The notes: generated by a model from the letters alone, not told the origin. Positions 16,533 to 25,859 are shown, counted from the first letter of the stretch. The stretch is 64,000 nt of DNA from Bin80 sp965203305 (GCA_965203305.1 OZ241874.1:2790001-2854000), one strand, 5' to 3'. Numbers and translations: made by a program.

Positions 16533-17795
16533 TCATACGGCAGTCCACCTCTCTGTCATTTGACGGGTCGTCGGGATCCCTAGCGGGTCGCCCCTCGCAC
16601 GTCCAGTTGCCCCAGTCCCCGAGGCCAAGATGTTCGCGGCAGCATTCAGGTCCGCGTGTTCCGCATGTCCACAGGACATACACACAAACTTCCGCAGGGA
16701 CGTACGGTTGTCCACATCCCTGTATCCGCACATACTACAGATTTGACTGGTATAGCGGGCAGGCACACAGGGCACCTCCAGGCATTTGTAGCACAGCATC
16801 ACCACCAGCAAGCCAGGTGCCCCCTCCAGCAGAACCCGGTTGAGTCCTGCTTTTTGCTGGACATTCTTGCCCGGCTTCTCGTTCGTGCCCCTGCCAGATT
16901 TCGTCATTCCCCGAACCGACAATTTCCCCACCACGACTACCGATGCCTGATTCGCAACTTTGCGACTGTTCTGGTGATTCCGGTTGTGCCGGCAGTTCGC
17001 CTCCTTTCTGCTTAACATGGCAATCTGCCGTTGCGTCTTCTTTGCCCGGTTCGACAGCTCTGTGCGCCCGTCCTTCTTCTGCCGGGCCAGCTTCCTCTGC
17101 TTGCGCTTTTTCTTGATGGCATAGATGCCTTTGGTCGGCTTGTTGATCACCTCACCTGGTTGATCATCCGAGTAGACCACCGCAATCATGCTGTTGGCGT
17201 TTCGGTCAATCCCGGCAACCACTCCGTTGTCTGGAATCACAGGGGCAGCGATCTCATACAGAACCGTAACATACCACCTGCCTCTTTCCTTGAAGATCGT
17301 CGCAGACTTTGGCACTCCTTCGGGATACGGATTCCCTCCTCGTCTGCGAATCCGCATATATCCCCGTTTCGGGATGTAGATATGTTCGTCCGTGATCTTG
17401 ACATCCTGCGGAATCATAAAGGAGGGCCGTGTGCGATCTCTGGGCTTAAACCGGGGCTTGCGGGCCCGTCCGGCAAAGCAGTTCTTGAAAGCCCGGGAAA
17501 GTTGTTTCAGCGTGTGGCGAACACATGCAAAGGAGTATTCCTGCAGCCATGCATACACAGGATCATTTCGCAATTGTGTGAATTCCGTAAAGAGGGTCCT
17601 CCAGTCGGTCGAAGGCATGGCAGTGCCATGCTCTTTCGCGGCGGCAACCTGTGCCTGATTCTTTGCCAGGAAAAAATTCCAGACCATTCTGCACGCCCCG
17701 CACATGGCAAACAGGAAGAGGGCATTGCCCAGCGTAACAGGAATCAGCCTGTATCGCACCCCCCGATACGCCTTCCCGTTCCGTGTTTCTGGCAT
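16533..17795 (-). CDS. tnpB: TnpB (IS200/IS605 OrfB-like) with catalytic Glu replaced by Gly
   Basis: 420 aa from ATG 17795, close to the usual TnpB length. RuvC-I Asp is at 197 (VAGIDRNANS), and the zinc finger is intact (CSMCG at 353-357, CMSCG at 372-376). RuvC-III Asp is at 382 (HADLNAAANIL). At the RuvC-II site, normally VIEDL, the sequence is VVVVGKLSV with Gly290 where the catalytic Glu belongs; a single GAG-to-GGG change would do this. DNA cleavage is therefore probably lost. No tnpA lies nearby. It could be a decaying transposon gene or a guide-RNA-dependent binding protein like the known nuclease-dead TnpB derivatives. Confidence 0.88.
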   Translation of the reverse strand: MPETRNGKAYRGVRYRLIPVTLGNALFLFAMCGACRMVWNFFLAKNQAQVAAAKEHGTAMPSTDWRTLFTEFTQLRNDPVYAWLQEYSFACVRHTLKQLSRAFKNCFAGRARKPRFKPRDRTRPSFMIPQDVKITDEHIYIPKRGYMRIRRRGGNPYPEGVPKSATIFKERGRWYVTVLYEIAAPVIPDNGVVAGIDRNANSMIAVVYSDDQPGEVINKPTKGIYAIKKKRKQRKLARQKKDGRTELSNRAKKTQRQIAMLSRKEANCRHNRNHQNSRKVANQASVVVVGKLSVRGMTKSGRGTNEKPGKNVQQKAGLNRVLLEGAPGLLVVMLCYKCLEVPCVPARYTSQICSMCGYRDVDNRTSLRKFVCMSCGHAEHADLNAAANILASGTGATGRARGDPLGIPTTRQMTERWTAV

Positions 17796-18141
17796 CAATT
17801 CCTCCGGTGTTGCTGGAAGCACCTGGAACCCCCGAACCAGACGCGCTGTTCCGTGTTTATTACAGTTTCCTTTATAATTCCCTATGTTAACCCCTTGCTC
17901 TGTTGAATCTGAAATGTGTGAAAATAGTGATTCCATATTCTGCACTAAGCAACGTACATGGTTTGTAATGCAAAGGAATAATCTCTCAAGGAAGAGTATG
18001 GTCCCGGCTTGAATGGCAGACCGGCCTCGCCCCGAATGTAAGTCAGAATTACTTGCCCCCATTCATACCATCACGACGAAGCAAGACACATTTCCAGCAC
18101 ATCATGTTGAAAATACGACATTTGCCCTTGATCTCAATGCC

Positions 18142-18290
18142 AAAAAGATATTTGGAGGGAAGTCATCCCCGTGACTATTAAACCGAGGCATTCTCACTGT
18201 TTGGGCTTGTCTTGAGAATCCACTGCACCAGAATCTTGGCTCTGACGGTTGACAAGCTCATAGAGATCGGGGAGGGAGATTTCTGGAACG
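18142..18290. repeat. Dispersed repeat, copy 2 (partner at 11354-11505)
   Basis: Starts CAAAAAGATATTTGGAGGGA and shares CCAGAATCTTGG and CTGACGGTTGACA with copy 1. On the minus strand it encodes a short tail with the string LPDLYELVNRQSQDSGAVD and then a stop. It lies between tnpB and the groESL promoter; no gene was found elsewhere in 17796-18499. Confidence 0.65.
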
Positions 18291-18499
18291 GGTTCACTTG
18301 ATCCAATGAATCCGAACGGTCATGGTGTCAACTTGTCCATCTCCCTGGAAATATAGCGGTTATTCTGACACATGCACCTGCCCATTTTGCCCTGATACGG
18401 TGTGGCACACTGTTTGCAACGGGGAATTGCCGTGTACATGATACACCCTGTCTGTCAAACATGCAAACCTGCGAAAGAAACAAACTGACGGCATGCAAG

Positions 18500-18526
18500 T
18501 TAGCACTCTTTTCATGTGAGTGCTAA
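18500..18526 (+). promoter_or_regulatory. CIRCE operator upstream of groESL
   Basis: TTAGCACTC, nine spacer bases, then GAGTGCTAA: a perfect match to the CIRCE consensus, the binding site of the heat-shock repressor HrcA. It lies 54 bp before the groES start, so groES-groEL is expected to be repressed by HrcA and induced by heat. Confidence 0.97.
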
Positions 18527-18580
18527 CAAAACAGGTGTACGGTATACCCACAACAACCATAACCCAACTCTATTACCTCC

Positions 18581-18865
18581 ATGAATATTCAACCTCTTAG
18601 TGATCGCGTGGTCGTGCAGGCGCAGGATGCCGAAGAGCAAACTGCCAGCGGACTCTACATCCCCGACACCGCCAAGGAAAAACCCCAGCGAGGAGTCGTG
18701 CTTGCCGCCGGACCCGGACGCGTAGAAAACGGAACCAAAACTGACATGACCGTCAAAGCCGGCGATACCGTCCTCTATGGCAAGTACTCGGGAACCGAGG
18801 TCACCCTGGACAATCAGGACTACATGATCATGCGCGAAAGCGATATCCTCGGCATCCTCAAGTAA
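18581..18865 (+). CDS. groES: GroES co-chaperonin
   Basis: 94 aa, the normal length. It starts NIQPLSDRVVVQ, contains the mobile-loop region (EEQTASGLYIPDTAKEKP) and ends DYMIMRESDILGILK. It forms the heptameric lid of GroEL and helps ATP-dependent folding in the cytoplasm. It is 42 bp upstream of groEL and under CIRCE control. The start lacks a Shine-Dalgarno sequence, as is common in Bacteroidota. Confidence 0.98.
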   Translation: MNIQPLSDRVVVQAQDAEEQTASGLYIPDTAKEKPQRGVVLAAGPGRVENGTKTDMTVKAGDTVLYGKYSGTEVTLDNQDYMIMRESDILGILK

Positions 18866-18907
18866 GTATCCCTTTTCATTCATCAACCAGACAATCGTAC
18901 CCAACCA

Positions 18908-20554
18908 ATGGCAAAACAAATCATTTTTGACGCAGACGCTCGCGGAGCCCTCAAACGGGGCGTGGACCAGCTCGCTAGTGCTGTCAAGGTTACCCTCGGT
19001 CCCAAAGGACGCAATGTGATCATTGAAAAGAAGTTCGGCTCCCCCACCATCACGAAAGATGGCGTGACCGTCGCCAAAGAAGTCGAACTGGAAGACAAGC
19101 TGGAAAATGTCGGCGCACAGATGGTCAAGGAAGTCGCGTCCAAAACCAATGATGTGGCCGGCGATGGCACCACTACGGCAACCGTGCTGGCACAGGCCAT
19201 CATGACCGCAGGACTGAAAAATGTCACCGCCGGTGCCAACCCGATGGATCTCAAGCGCGGCATTGACAAGGCCGTCAGTCAGGTGATTGAACACCTCCGC
19301 TCCCAAAGCCGGGACATTGAAGGGCGCAGCGAGATTGCCCAGGTGGGCGCAATCAGTGCCAACAATGACGAAGCTATCGGAACCTTCATTGCCGATGCCT
19401 TTGACAAGGTCGGCAAAGACGGCGTGATCACCGTGGAAGAGGCACGGGGCACCGAAACCACACTGGAAGTGGTCGAGGGAATGCAGTTTGATCGCGGGTA
19501 CCTGTCTCCCTACTTCGTCACCAACCCGGATGACATGGAGACCGTGCTGGAAGATGCGCACCTGCTCATCTTTGACAAGAAGATCTCCGCCATGAAAGAC
19601 CTGCTTCCCATCCTGGAAAAGATTGCCCAGACCAGTGCACCGCTGCTGGTGATTGCCGAAGATGTGGAAGGCGAAGCTCTTGCCACAATGGTGGTCAACA
19701 AGCTGCGCGGAACCCTGCGCGTAGCTGCCGTCAAAGCCCCCGGCTTCGGAGATCGCCGAAAAGCCATGCTGGAAGACATTGCCGTCCTGACCGGCGGAAC
19801 CGTCATCAGCGAAGAGAAAGGCTATCGCCTCGAAAACGCAACGCTGGACTATCTCGGCAAAGCCAAGCGGGTCGTGATTGACAAGGATACCACGGTCATC
19901 GTGGACGGCTCCGGCAGCAGTGATCAGATCAAGGCACGGATCAACCAGATCAAGCAGCAGATTGAGACGACCACCAGCGACTATGACCGCGAAAAGTTGC
20001 AGGAGCGGCTGGCAAAGCTGAGCGGAGGCGTGGCAGTGCTCAAGATCGGAGCAGCAACCGAGCCGGAGATGAAGGAGAAGAAAGCACGCTTTGAAGATGC
20101 CCTGAGTGCAACCCGTGCGGCCATGGAAGAGGGAATTGTTCCGGGCGGAGGGATTGCGCTGATCCGCTCCATCCGTGCGCTGGACAAGGTGGACACGGAC
20201 AATGAAGACCAGAATGTCGGGGTGAACATTGTTCGCCGTGCACTGGAAGAGCCCCTGCGCCAGATTGTAGCCAATGCCGGCGTGGAAGGGTCTATCGTTG
20301 CCCAGAAAGTCAAGGAAGGCGAGGGGGACTTCGGGTATAACGCCCGAACCGAAACGTATGAAGCTCTCGTCAGTGCCGGAGTGATTGATCCCACAAAAGT
20401 GGTGCGGGCTGCGCTGGAGAATGCCTCGTCCGTCAGCGGACTGCTGCTGACAACAGAAGCAGTCGTGGCAGACCAGCCAGAGAAAGCCGCCGGAGGAGAT
20501 ATGCCTGACCCGAGCGGGGGCATGGGCGGAATGGGAGGCGGGATGGGCTTCTAG
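18908..20554 (+). CDS. groEL: GroEL chaperonin
   Basis: 548 aa, full length. Family signatures include VTLGPKGRNV, the ATP-binding DGVTVAKEVELED and GDGTTTATVLAQAI, and AAMEEGIVPGGGIAL. The C-terminus is the Gly/Met tail GGMGGMGGGMGF. It is the 60-kDa tetradecameric folding chamber working with the GroES encoded just upstream. A strong hairpin terminator follows 30 bp after the stop codon. Confidence 0.99.
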   Translation: MAKQIIFDADARGALKRGVDQLASAVKVTLGPKGRNVIIEKKFGSPTITKDGVTVAKEVELEDKLENVGAQMVKEVASKTNDVAGDGTTTATVLAQAIMTAGLKNVTAGANPMDLKRGIDKAVSQVIEHLRSQSRDIEGRSEIAQVGAISANNDEAIGTFIADAFDKVGKDGVITVEEARGTETTLEVVEGMQFDRGYLSPYFVTNPDDMETVLEDAHLLIFDKKISAMKDLLPILEKIAQTSAPLLVIAEDVEGEALATMVVNKLRGTLRVAAVKAPGFGDRRKAMLEDIAVLTGGTVISEEKGYRLENATLDYLGKAKRVVIDKDTTVIVDGSGSSDQIKARINQIKQQIETTTSDYDREKLQERLAKLSGGVAVLKIGAATEPEMKEKKARFEDALSATRAAMEEGIVPGGGIALIRSIRALDKVDTDNEDQNVGVNIVRRALEEPLRQIVANAGVEGSIVAQKVKEGEGDFGYNARTETYEALVSAGVIDPTKVVRAALENASSVSGLLLTTEAVVADQPEKAAGGDMPDPSGGMGGMGGGMGF

Positions 20555-20581
20555 TCCGAAGCTTTTCAGAAGAAACTCCCC

Positions 20582-20620
20582 AGAGGGGCAAAGTCATCCG
20601 GCTTTGCCCCTCTTCTTTTT
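20582..20620 (+). terminator. Rho-independent terminator after groEL
   Basis: The stem AGAGGGGCAAAG pairs with CTTTGCCCCTCT around a short loop and is followed by TCTTTTT. It may also serve the convergent phosphohexomutase gene, whose last codons overlap it. Confidence 0.85.
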
Positions 20621-21979
20621 GTCTGATTCAATGTTGTTTATGCACCAGTCTGCCAACTCTTTCGCCTCCTGTTCACTGCCCCCCTCCGCATAAATGCGCA
20701 CGATTGGTTCTGTATTTGATTTGCGCACATGTACCCAGCCATGAGGAAAATCAATCTTTACACCATCTACCGTGGAAATATCCTCATGTATGTGCCTTGA
20801 CGCAAAGCGTTCAAGTATCTCGTCCGGGTTCTTTACAGTAATCTTGTTCTTTATAATTACATACTGCGGCAACGAACGCCGGTATTCCGAAAGCGGGATG
20901 CCAAGTTCTGCCAAATGCTGCAGGACCATCATAACTCCTGCAAGCGCATCCCGGCCATAGTGAAGATCGGGCAGGATTACACCTCCATTGCCCTCTCCGC
21001 CCAGGATGGCTCCATGCTTCTGCATTGCCTTGACAACATTGATTTCTCCGACTGCAGATCTGTATACGGGCATTTCATAGCGTGCTGCCACATCGTCAAT
21101 CGCACGAGAGGAGGATAAATTGGTCGCATAGGGCCCGCTGCGCCTGCGCCACAGAAAGTCGGCTGCGATGACCTGTGTCAGCTCCTCACTCACATAGTTT
21201 CCCTGATCATCAATCAGAGCCAGCCTGTCTGCATCCGGGTCCACAACGAATCCCAGATCAGCTCCCGCTTCCTTTACCTGCTTCATGGTTTCTTTCAGAT
21301 GCTCTGGAAGCGGCTCTGCCGGATGGGCAAAACGCCCGGTTACATCTCCATTGATCAACTTGATGTCTCTCACTCCCAGTCGATCTAGAAGGGGAGGAAG
21401 TGCCAGTGCGCCCACAGAGTTAATCCCGTCCACCACAACCGTGTACTGCAAGGCCTCTATGGCTTCAGGCTGGCAGTATGGTAAATCCAGTACCGCATCA
21501 ATGTGTTTGGGGATATAGTCACCTGTTCGTACAACTCCCGGATGAGACTTGCGCTGGACGGCCTGCTCCGGTTTTTGTGCAAGCTCCATGACGGCCTGCC
21601 CTTCTTCCGGGGAAAGAAACTCGCTCTTCTCGTTGAGGAGTTTCAGTGCATTCCATTCTTCAGGGTTGTGCGAAGCACTCAGTACAATCCCGCCCCGTGC
21701 TTTTTCAAGCAATACTGCCATGGCAACGGTCGGGGTTGGGACCAGCCCCACATCAACGACCTCAATTCCAAGGCTGCGAAGTGTCCCGATGACAATCTGT
21801 GCACATACTTCTCCCGAGACACGAGCATCCCGCCCCACCACTATGTGGCAAGGAAGATCACTTGAGCGATTCAGGCAAAATGTACCGAAAGCCAAACTAT
21901 AGCGTACAAGCACTAGTGCATCCAGGCCTGCACCATAGATTCCCCGGATCCCCGAAATTGATTCAATCAGTGTTCGCAT
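20594..21979 (-). CDS. glmM: Phosphohexomutase, probably phosphoglucosamine mutase
   Basis: 461 aa. All four alpha-D-phosphohexomutase motifs are visible: the phosphoserine loop VLSASHNPEEWN, the Mg-binding DPDADRLAL, the sugar-binding GEGNGGVILP and the phosphate-binding RKSNTEPIVRIYAEG. Enzymes of this form interconvert glucosamine-6-P and glucosamine-1-P for peptidoglycan and LPS, or act on mannose or glucose phosphates. The glmM choice rests on overall resemblance and is not certain. The gene is convergent with groEL and divergent from ctaA. Confidence 0.85.
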   Translation of the reverse strand: MRTLIESISGIRGIYGAGLDALVLVRYSLAFGTFCLNRSSDLPCHIVVGRDARVSGEVCAQIVIGTLRSLGIEVVDVGLVPTPTVAMAVLLEKARGGIVLSASHNPEEWNALKLLNEKSEFLSPEEGQAVMELAQKPEQAVQRKSHPGVVRTGDYIPKHIDAVLDLPYCQPEAIEALQYTVVVDGINSVGALALPPLLDRLGVRDIKLINGDVTGRFAHPAEPLPEHLKETMKQVKEAGADLGFVVDPDADRLALIDDQGNYVSEELTQVIAADFLWRRRSGPYATNLSSSRAIDDVAARYEMPVYRSAVGEINVVKAMQKHGAILGGEGNGGVILPDLHYGRDALAGVMMVLQHLAELGIPLSEYRRSLPQYVIIKNKITVKNPDEILERFASRHIHEDISTVDGVKIDFPHGWVHVRKSNTEPIVRIYAEGGSEQEAKELADWCINNIESDKKKRGKAG

Positions 21980-22056
21980 TAATCAACTTCATCGTTCGGT
22001 GCAATGGAACAGAAAAGATGCAGATTGGGTTGCCATCCGTCAGAAATTTCTCAAAC

Positions 22057-22995
22057 ATGGTGACATCACAGGGGGAGTCAAATTCCCGCTGGCGATATTA
22101 CTACGCCGCTGGCGGACTGGTCCTGTGTCTTGTTCTGGTTAGCTGGGGCGGTGTTGTCACAAGCATTGAGGCAGGCCTTGCAGTTCCAGACTGGCCCAGC
22201 TCTTTTGGTTCGTATGATCCGATTACAACAGGATACAGCGATCCTGCTAATCCAGATGTACGGTGGTGGCAGGATGGTCCTGTTCTGGCAGAACATGGAC
22301 ACCGCCTGATCGGTGCCCTGGTTGGACTCTGGGCAATCGGACTCGCTCTCTGGACACTCATCGCAGACTCACGGAAATGGGTCCGTATCGTTGCTGTGTC
22401 TGCCGTTGGACTTGTAACTGTACAGGGAATTCTTGGTGGACTGCGTGTAATCTGGACCTCCATGGATATGGCTGTAGTCCATGCGATGGGTGCACAGCTT
22501 TTTTTCGGCACGGCAACGGCCCTGACCCTCTTTAATTCACGAATGTGGTTCGAATACTCCCTCGGAGATTCGCCAAGAATTCGCCAGTTGCGGACTCTGG
22601 CAGTTTCTACTGTTGTAGCCATTTATCTGCAAATTCTGCTCGGTGCTCTGCTCCGACACCCTGGTGCTGGAGTAGACATGAATTTTATTGTTGTCCATGC
22701 TGCAGGAAGCATTATTGCCTTATCTTTGATTATTATCACCTGCGGATATATCTGGGAATACTTTCGTGACAGATCCATCCTGAATTACGGGGCCCGGTGG
22801 ATATTGCTTGGTGTGAGTTTGCAAATAGCCCTGGGGATTGTGGCCCTGATTGTGCTGCTCTACGATTCCGGGCAGGGAGACCGGAGCCTCATGCAGGTTG
22901 TACTCTCATCCTCTCACTTGGTCGTGGGGACAATTCTCATGGGGAGTTGCATCTGCGTCATGCTTGGAACTCTGAGACTGCAAAGTGAACGGTAA
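22057..22995 (+). CDS. ctaA: Heme A synthase (CtaA/COX15 family)
   Basis: 312 aa from ATG 22057; an in-frame ATG at 22018 would add 13 residues. About eight membrane helices carry the family His sites: EHGHRLIGALVG, VHAMGAQLFFG, VHAAGSIIAL and SSHLVVGT. The first periplasmic loop holds GLAVPDWPSSFG. The enzyme oxidises the C8 methyl of heme O to give heme A for aa3-type cytochrome oxidases. Its 3' end overlaps ctaB by 11 bases, so the two successive steps are cotranslated. It implies aerobic respiration. Confidence 0.9.
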   Translation: MVTSQGESNSRWRYYYAAGGLVLCLVLVSWGGVVTSIEAGLAVPDWPSSFGSYDPITTGYSDPANPDVRWWQDGPVLAEHGHRLIGALVGLWAIGLALWTLIADSRKWVRIVAVSAVGLVTVQGILGGLRVIWTSMDMAVVHAMGAQLFFGTATALTLFNSRMWFEYSLGDSPRIRQLRTLAVSTVVAIYLQILLGALLRHPGAGVDMNFIVVHAAGSIIALSLIIITCGYIWEYFRDRSILNYGARWILLGVSLQIALGIVALIVLLYDSGQGDRSLMQVVLSSSHLVVGTILMGSCICVMLGTLRLQSER

Positions 22996-23911
22996 TACCT
23001 ACTTATCCGAAGAAGCCGCTGAATTGCGCCTTCTGCGCCCGGGGACAGGGCCGGTCTCAACCCTGCAGGACTACTGGGAACTGGTCAAACCGGAAATCAC
23101 ATTCCAGGTCGTACTGGCAGCCTTGGCCGGTTTTATCTTGGGAAGCAGTGCCGGACTGAATCTTCTGCAACTGATCCTTACACTGTCTGGAACTGCATTG
23201 GCAAGTGCTGGAGGGGCAGTACTCAATCATTATGTGGAGCGGGACAATGATGCGCTGATGCGCCGCACTGCGCAGCGGCCGCTGCCCTCAGGCAGAATTA
23301 GCCCGGGAGCTGCACTTGTATTTGGAGTCCTGCTTGTAACTGGCGGGCTTGCCCTGCTTTGGTGGGTAAACATGATCACCCTGCTTTTGGCAGCACTCAC
23401 GATTCTGCTGTATCTCTTTGCCTATACTCCGCTAAAGCGTCGCACCACATACAACACCCTGATTGGAACAATTCCGGGAGCACTGCCGGCTTTGGGAGGC
23501 TATACGGCAGCAACAGGGATGTTTGGCACTGGTGGATGGATTCTCTTTGGCATGTTTGCACTCTGGCAAGTTCCGCACTTTCTAGCTCTTGCGTGGATGT
23601 ACCGCAAAGACTATGCACGTGGAGGCCATGCGATGCTCCCTGCAAGAAACCCGGACGCAAAAGCTACAGCTCACCGCATCCTAGCTTATAGCATGCTGCT
23701 AGCAACCGCCAGCCTGTTGCCGACCCTGTTAAACTATACGGGATGGATCTACCTGCTCGTGATGATCCCTGCGGGGATCGGATTTGTCTGGCCTGCGATT
23801 GGATTCTGCCAAAGACAAACGGCCGGACAAGCACGCAGAGTTCTCCTGACCAGCATCATCTATATACCAATCCTGGTCCTCGCTATCACAGCGGATCGCT
23901 GGCTGGTATAG
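22985..23911 (+). CDS. ctaB: Heme O synthase (protoheme IX farnesyltransferase)
   Basis: 308 aa from GTG 22985, inside the end of ctaA. It is a polytopic UbiA-family prenyltransferase with the first Asp-rich motif NHYVERDNDALMRRT, the loop RPLPSGRISP, and the second conserved region YTPLKRRTTYNT. It attaches a farnesyl group to protoheme IX, giving heme O, the substrate of the upstream CtaA. The first 25 residues, before LQDYWELVKPEI, are polar and may be partly untranslated. Confidence 0.95.
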   Translation: MNGNTYLSEEAAELRLLRPGTGPVSTLQDYWELVKPEITFQVVLAALAGFILGSSAGLNLLQLILTLSGTALASAGGAVLNHYVERDNDALMRRTAQRPLPSGRISPGAALVFGVLLVTGGLALLWWVNMITLLLAALTILLYLFAYTPLKRRTTYNTLIGTIPGALPALGGYTAATGMFGTGGWILFGMFALWQVPHFLALAWMYRKDYARGGHAMLPARNPDAKATAHRILAYSMLLATASLLPTLLNYTGWIYLLVMIPAGIGFVWPAIGFCQRQTAGQARRVLLTSIIYIPILVLAITADRWLV

Positions 23912-24325
23912 CTACTCAATCCGCCTCCACACCTCTTCCAGCTGGAACCCGCTTGGAAATTCCCCAACATGATACCACAAGTCTCCGACAACCCTGGCAG
24001 AGAATCGCAATGCCACACCAACCAGAGCTTCACTGGTATGATACTCCAGGTACTCTGTGTACAGTGTATCATGTTCCAGAGTATATCGCCCTCCGCCCGC
24101 CAAGACCTCCGCACCATTGTCTGACTGATACCCCCAAGAGAAGTGCGTAGAATTCAGGATTTTAATGGAGGGAGGGACATTGAGTGTGACAATCACCGTA
24201 TCTGGATAAATAGAACGCTGTGACACAATGCGCCAGCTCCCTTCCAGATGATTGGCGGGTGCCTGCGCCATCGCAACTGGAATTCCCAAAAGTGCGATGA
24301 TAAGCAGTGCGTTTGGTCGTTTCAT
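23912..24325 (-). CDS. Secreted lipocalin-like hypothetical protein
   Basis: 137 aa from ATG 24325, which gives a compact signal peptide (ALLIIALLGIPVAMAQ). The mature part starts with LEGSWRIVSQ, as many lipocalin-like or DUF4488-type proteins do (GxWxxV near the first strand), and has alternating beta strands with a final LEEVWRRIE. Small-ligand binding or a role in the envelope is possible; the exact family is uncertain. It is convergent with ctaB with no spacer between the stop codons. Confidence 0.65.
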   Translation of the reverse strand: MKRPNALLIIALLGIPVAMAQAPANHLEGSWRIVSQRSIYPDTVIVTLNVPPSIKILNSTHFSWGYQSDNGAEVLAGGGRYTLEHDTLYTEYLEYHTSEALVGVALRFSARVVGDLWYHVGEFPSGFQLEEVWRRIE

Positions 24326-24374
24326 GGTCGTATTGGCTAATGGTTGCAATTCAAGTTAACATCCAGGTTTGTTA

Positions 24375-25484
24375 ATGTCAAGTACCCCGGATTTGAGGGA
24401 GAATACGAAATCTGATCTCATGGATTTGCGGGCTCTCTCCCCTGCCGAACTTGAGAACTGGATTATGAAACTGGGTGAACCAAAATGGCGAGCACATCAG
24501 ATTTTTCGCTGGATGTACTCTGCCAAACAGGCGGAATGTTTTGCATCCATGACGAATCTGCCGGAGTCACTTCGGAAAACCCTCGCAGAACACGCACGCA
24601 TGAAACATCTGCAAATACAGCAGACCTTCACAGCAAAAGACCAGACAGTGAAGGCACTTCTGGCTCTTCCCTCTGGCAAGATTGTGGAGTCGGTCCTGAT
24701 TCCAAGCCTTGATGAATACGGAAATGCACAGAGGTTGACTGTATGCGTCTCCAGTCAGGTAGGATGTGCCATGAAATGCGCCTTTTGTGCAACCGGAAAG
24801 ATGGGATTTCTGGAAAACCTGACATGCGGGCAGATCTTGGACCAGGTGAGCTTCATGGGCGAAATCGCCCAACAGCGCTTCGGTCGTGGTATATCAAATG
24901 TGGTCTTCATGGGAATGGGAGAGCCCCTTCTGAATTACACTGCGGTTCTTGCCAGTTTGCAGATCTTGACGCACCCGGATGCAGTTGGACTTTCGCCGAA
25001 GCGCATCACCGTGTCTACGGTTGGTCTGGCCCGCCGCATCCGCGATCTGGCGAACGATGCTCCCCGGATTGGTCTGGCAGTTTCATTGCATGCCCCCTTC
25101 GAATCAAAACGCTCCAGTATCATGCCAGTGAACCGGAGCGCGGCAACGGATCTTGATGTGCTGGAATCTGCCATGCGCTATCATACCGATACGACTGGCC
25201 GGCAATTGACTTTCGAATACTGTCTGTTTCGAGAGTTCAATGATTCCATGGAGGATGCCCGGGAATTGGCACGGCTTTGCCACAGAGTTCGGGCAAAAGT
25301 AAACCTGATCATGTACAACAGCGTACCTGGAATTGAATTTGAGCGTACGAGCGAGGATAGGTTGAACAAGTTTATGGCGTGCCTGTCCACAAACGGTGTC
25401 ACGGTCACTGTACGACGCAGCCGAGGAGAGGATATCGCTGCTGCCTGTGGTCAACTCGCCAACGAGTCCGCTTTTTCGACTTAA
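24375..25484 (+). CDS. rlmN: RlmN, dual-specificity 23S rRNA/tRNA adenine-C2 methyltransferase
   Basis: 369 aa from ATG 24375. It is a radical-SAM enzyme with CAMKCAFC at residues 131-138 (Cys131, 135 and 138 bind the 4Fe-4S cluster). The C-terminal catalytic Cys358 lies in EDIAAACGQL, and VVFMGMGEPLLNY is the GGEP-type motif. It methylates C2 of A2503 in 23S rRNA and A37 in some tRNAs, improving decoding fidelity. Cytoplasmic. A degraded copy of the 94-bp repeat lies just downstream. Confidence 0.96.
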   Translation: MSSTPDLRENTKSDLMDLRALSPAELENWIMKLGEPKWRAHQIFRWMYSAKQAECFASMTNLPESLRKTLAEHARMKHLQIQQTFTAKDQTVKALLALPSGKIVESVLIPSLDEYGNAQRLTVCVSSQVGCAMKCAFCATGKMGFLENLTCGQILDQVSFMGEIAQQRFGRGISNVVFMGMGEPLLNYTAVLASLQILTHPDAVGLSPKRITVSTVGLARRIRDLANDAPRIGLAVSLHAPFESKRSSIMPVNRSAATDLDVLESAMRYHTDTTGRQLTFEYCLFREFNDSMEDARELARLCHRVRAKVNLIMYNSVPGIEFERTSEDRLNKFMACLSTNGVTVTVRRSRGEDIAAACGQLANESAFST

Positions 25485-25851
25485 TCCATCTGCATCTGCG
25501 GGTTTGCAAGAAATGCAGTGGCAGATAGTGCCTCTGGCAAGGCATGGAGATACACCAAAAGGGTTCCAGTCCCTGTCTGTATCCAGGTTCAAGAGCAGTT
25601 GAGACTCTTGCAAAAACATCTTCGTACCTGATGATCTGATATGCCTGTAGGCATTCCCGAAGTAATATTTCCCCGCTATCCATGATTTTTACACAAGAAT
25701 CAGTTGTAAGACCCCAGACATCACCAACTCCGTTGAGAGCAACCTTTACCTTCGCAAGGTACCGCCTCTGATGCAACAGAAAGACATGATTTTCATTGAG
25801 AACTGGGTATCTTTGGGCACTCAAGTATTCCAGATCCACAGTTTTCACCAT
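25405..25851 (-). CDS. Possible hypothetical gene read through a degraded repeat
   Basis: A minus-strand frame from ATG 25851 gives MVKTVDLEYLSAQRY then LLHQRRYLAKVKVALNGV, which is protein-like. It then passes in frame through the degraded 94-bp repeat (DSGEILLRECLQAYQ) into antisense of rlmN, where the sequence looks random. If there was a gene, its 3' part was probably replaced by the repeat. It starts 8 bp from the divergent rdgB start. Support is weak. Confidence 0.25.
   Translation of the reverse strand: MVKTVDLEYLSAQRYPVLNENHVFLLHQRRYLAKVKVALNGVGDVWGLTTDSCVKIMDSGEILLRECLQAYQIIRYEDVFARVSTALEPGYRQGLEPFWCISMPCQRHYLPLHFLQTRRCRWIKSKKRTRWRVDHRQQRYPLLGCVVQ
25603..25699 (+). repeat. Degraded copy of the 94-bp repeat
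   Basis: Starts GACTCTTGCAAAAACATC, has the core GTAATATTTCC near its centre and ends ATTTTTACACAAGAATC. It is more diverged than the copies at 11188, 13543 and 48385, and no clear target duplication remains. Confidence 0.65.
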
Positions 25852-25859
25852 CCCGTTAC

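Noticed and set aside
18512..19561. 349-codon minus-strand open frame
   Set aside because: It is antisense to groES and groEL, which are certain; high-GC codon use there opens the opposite frame.
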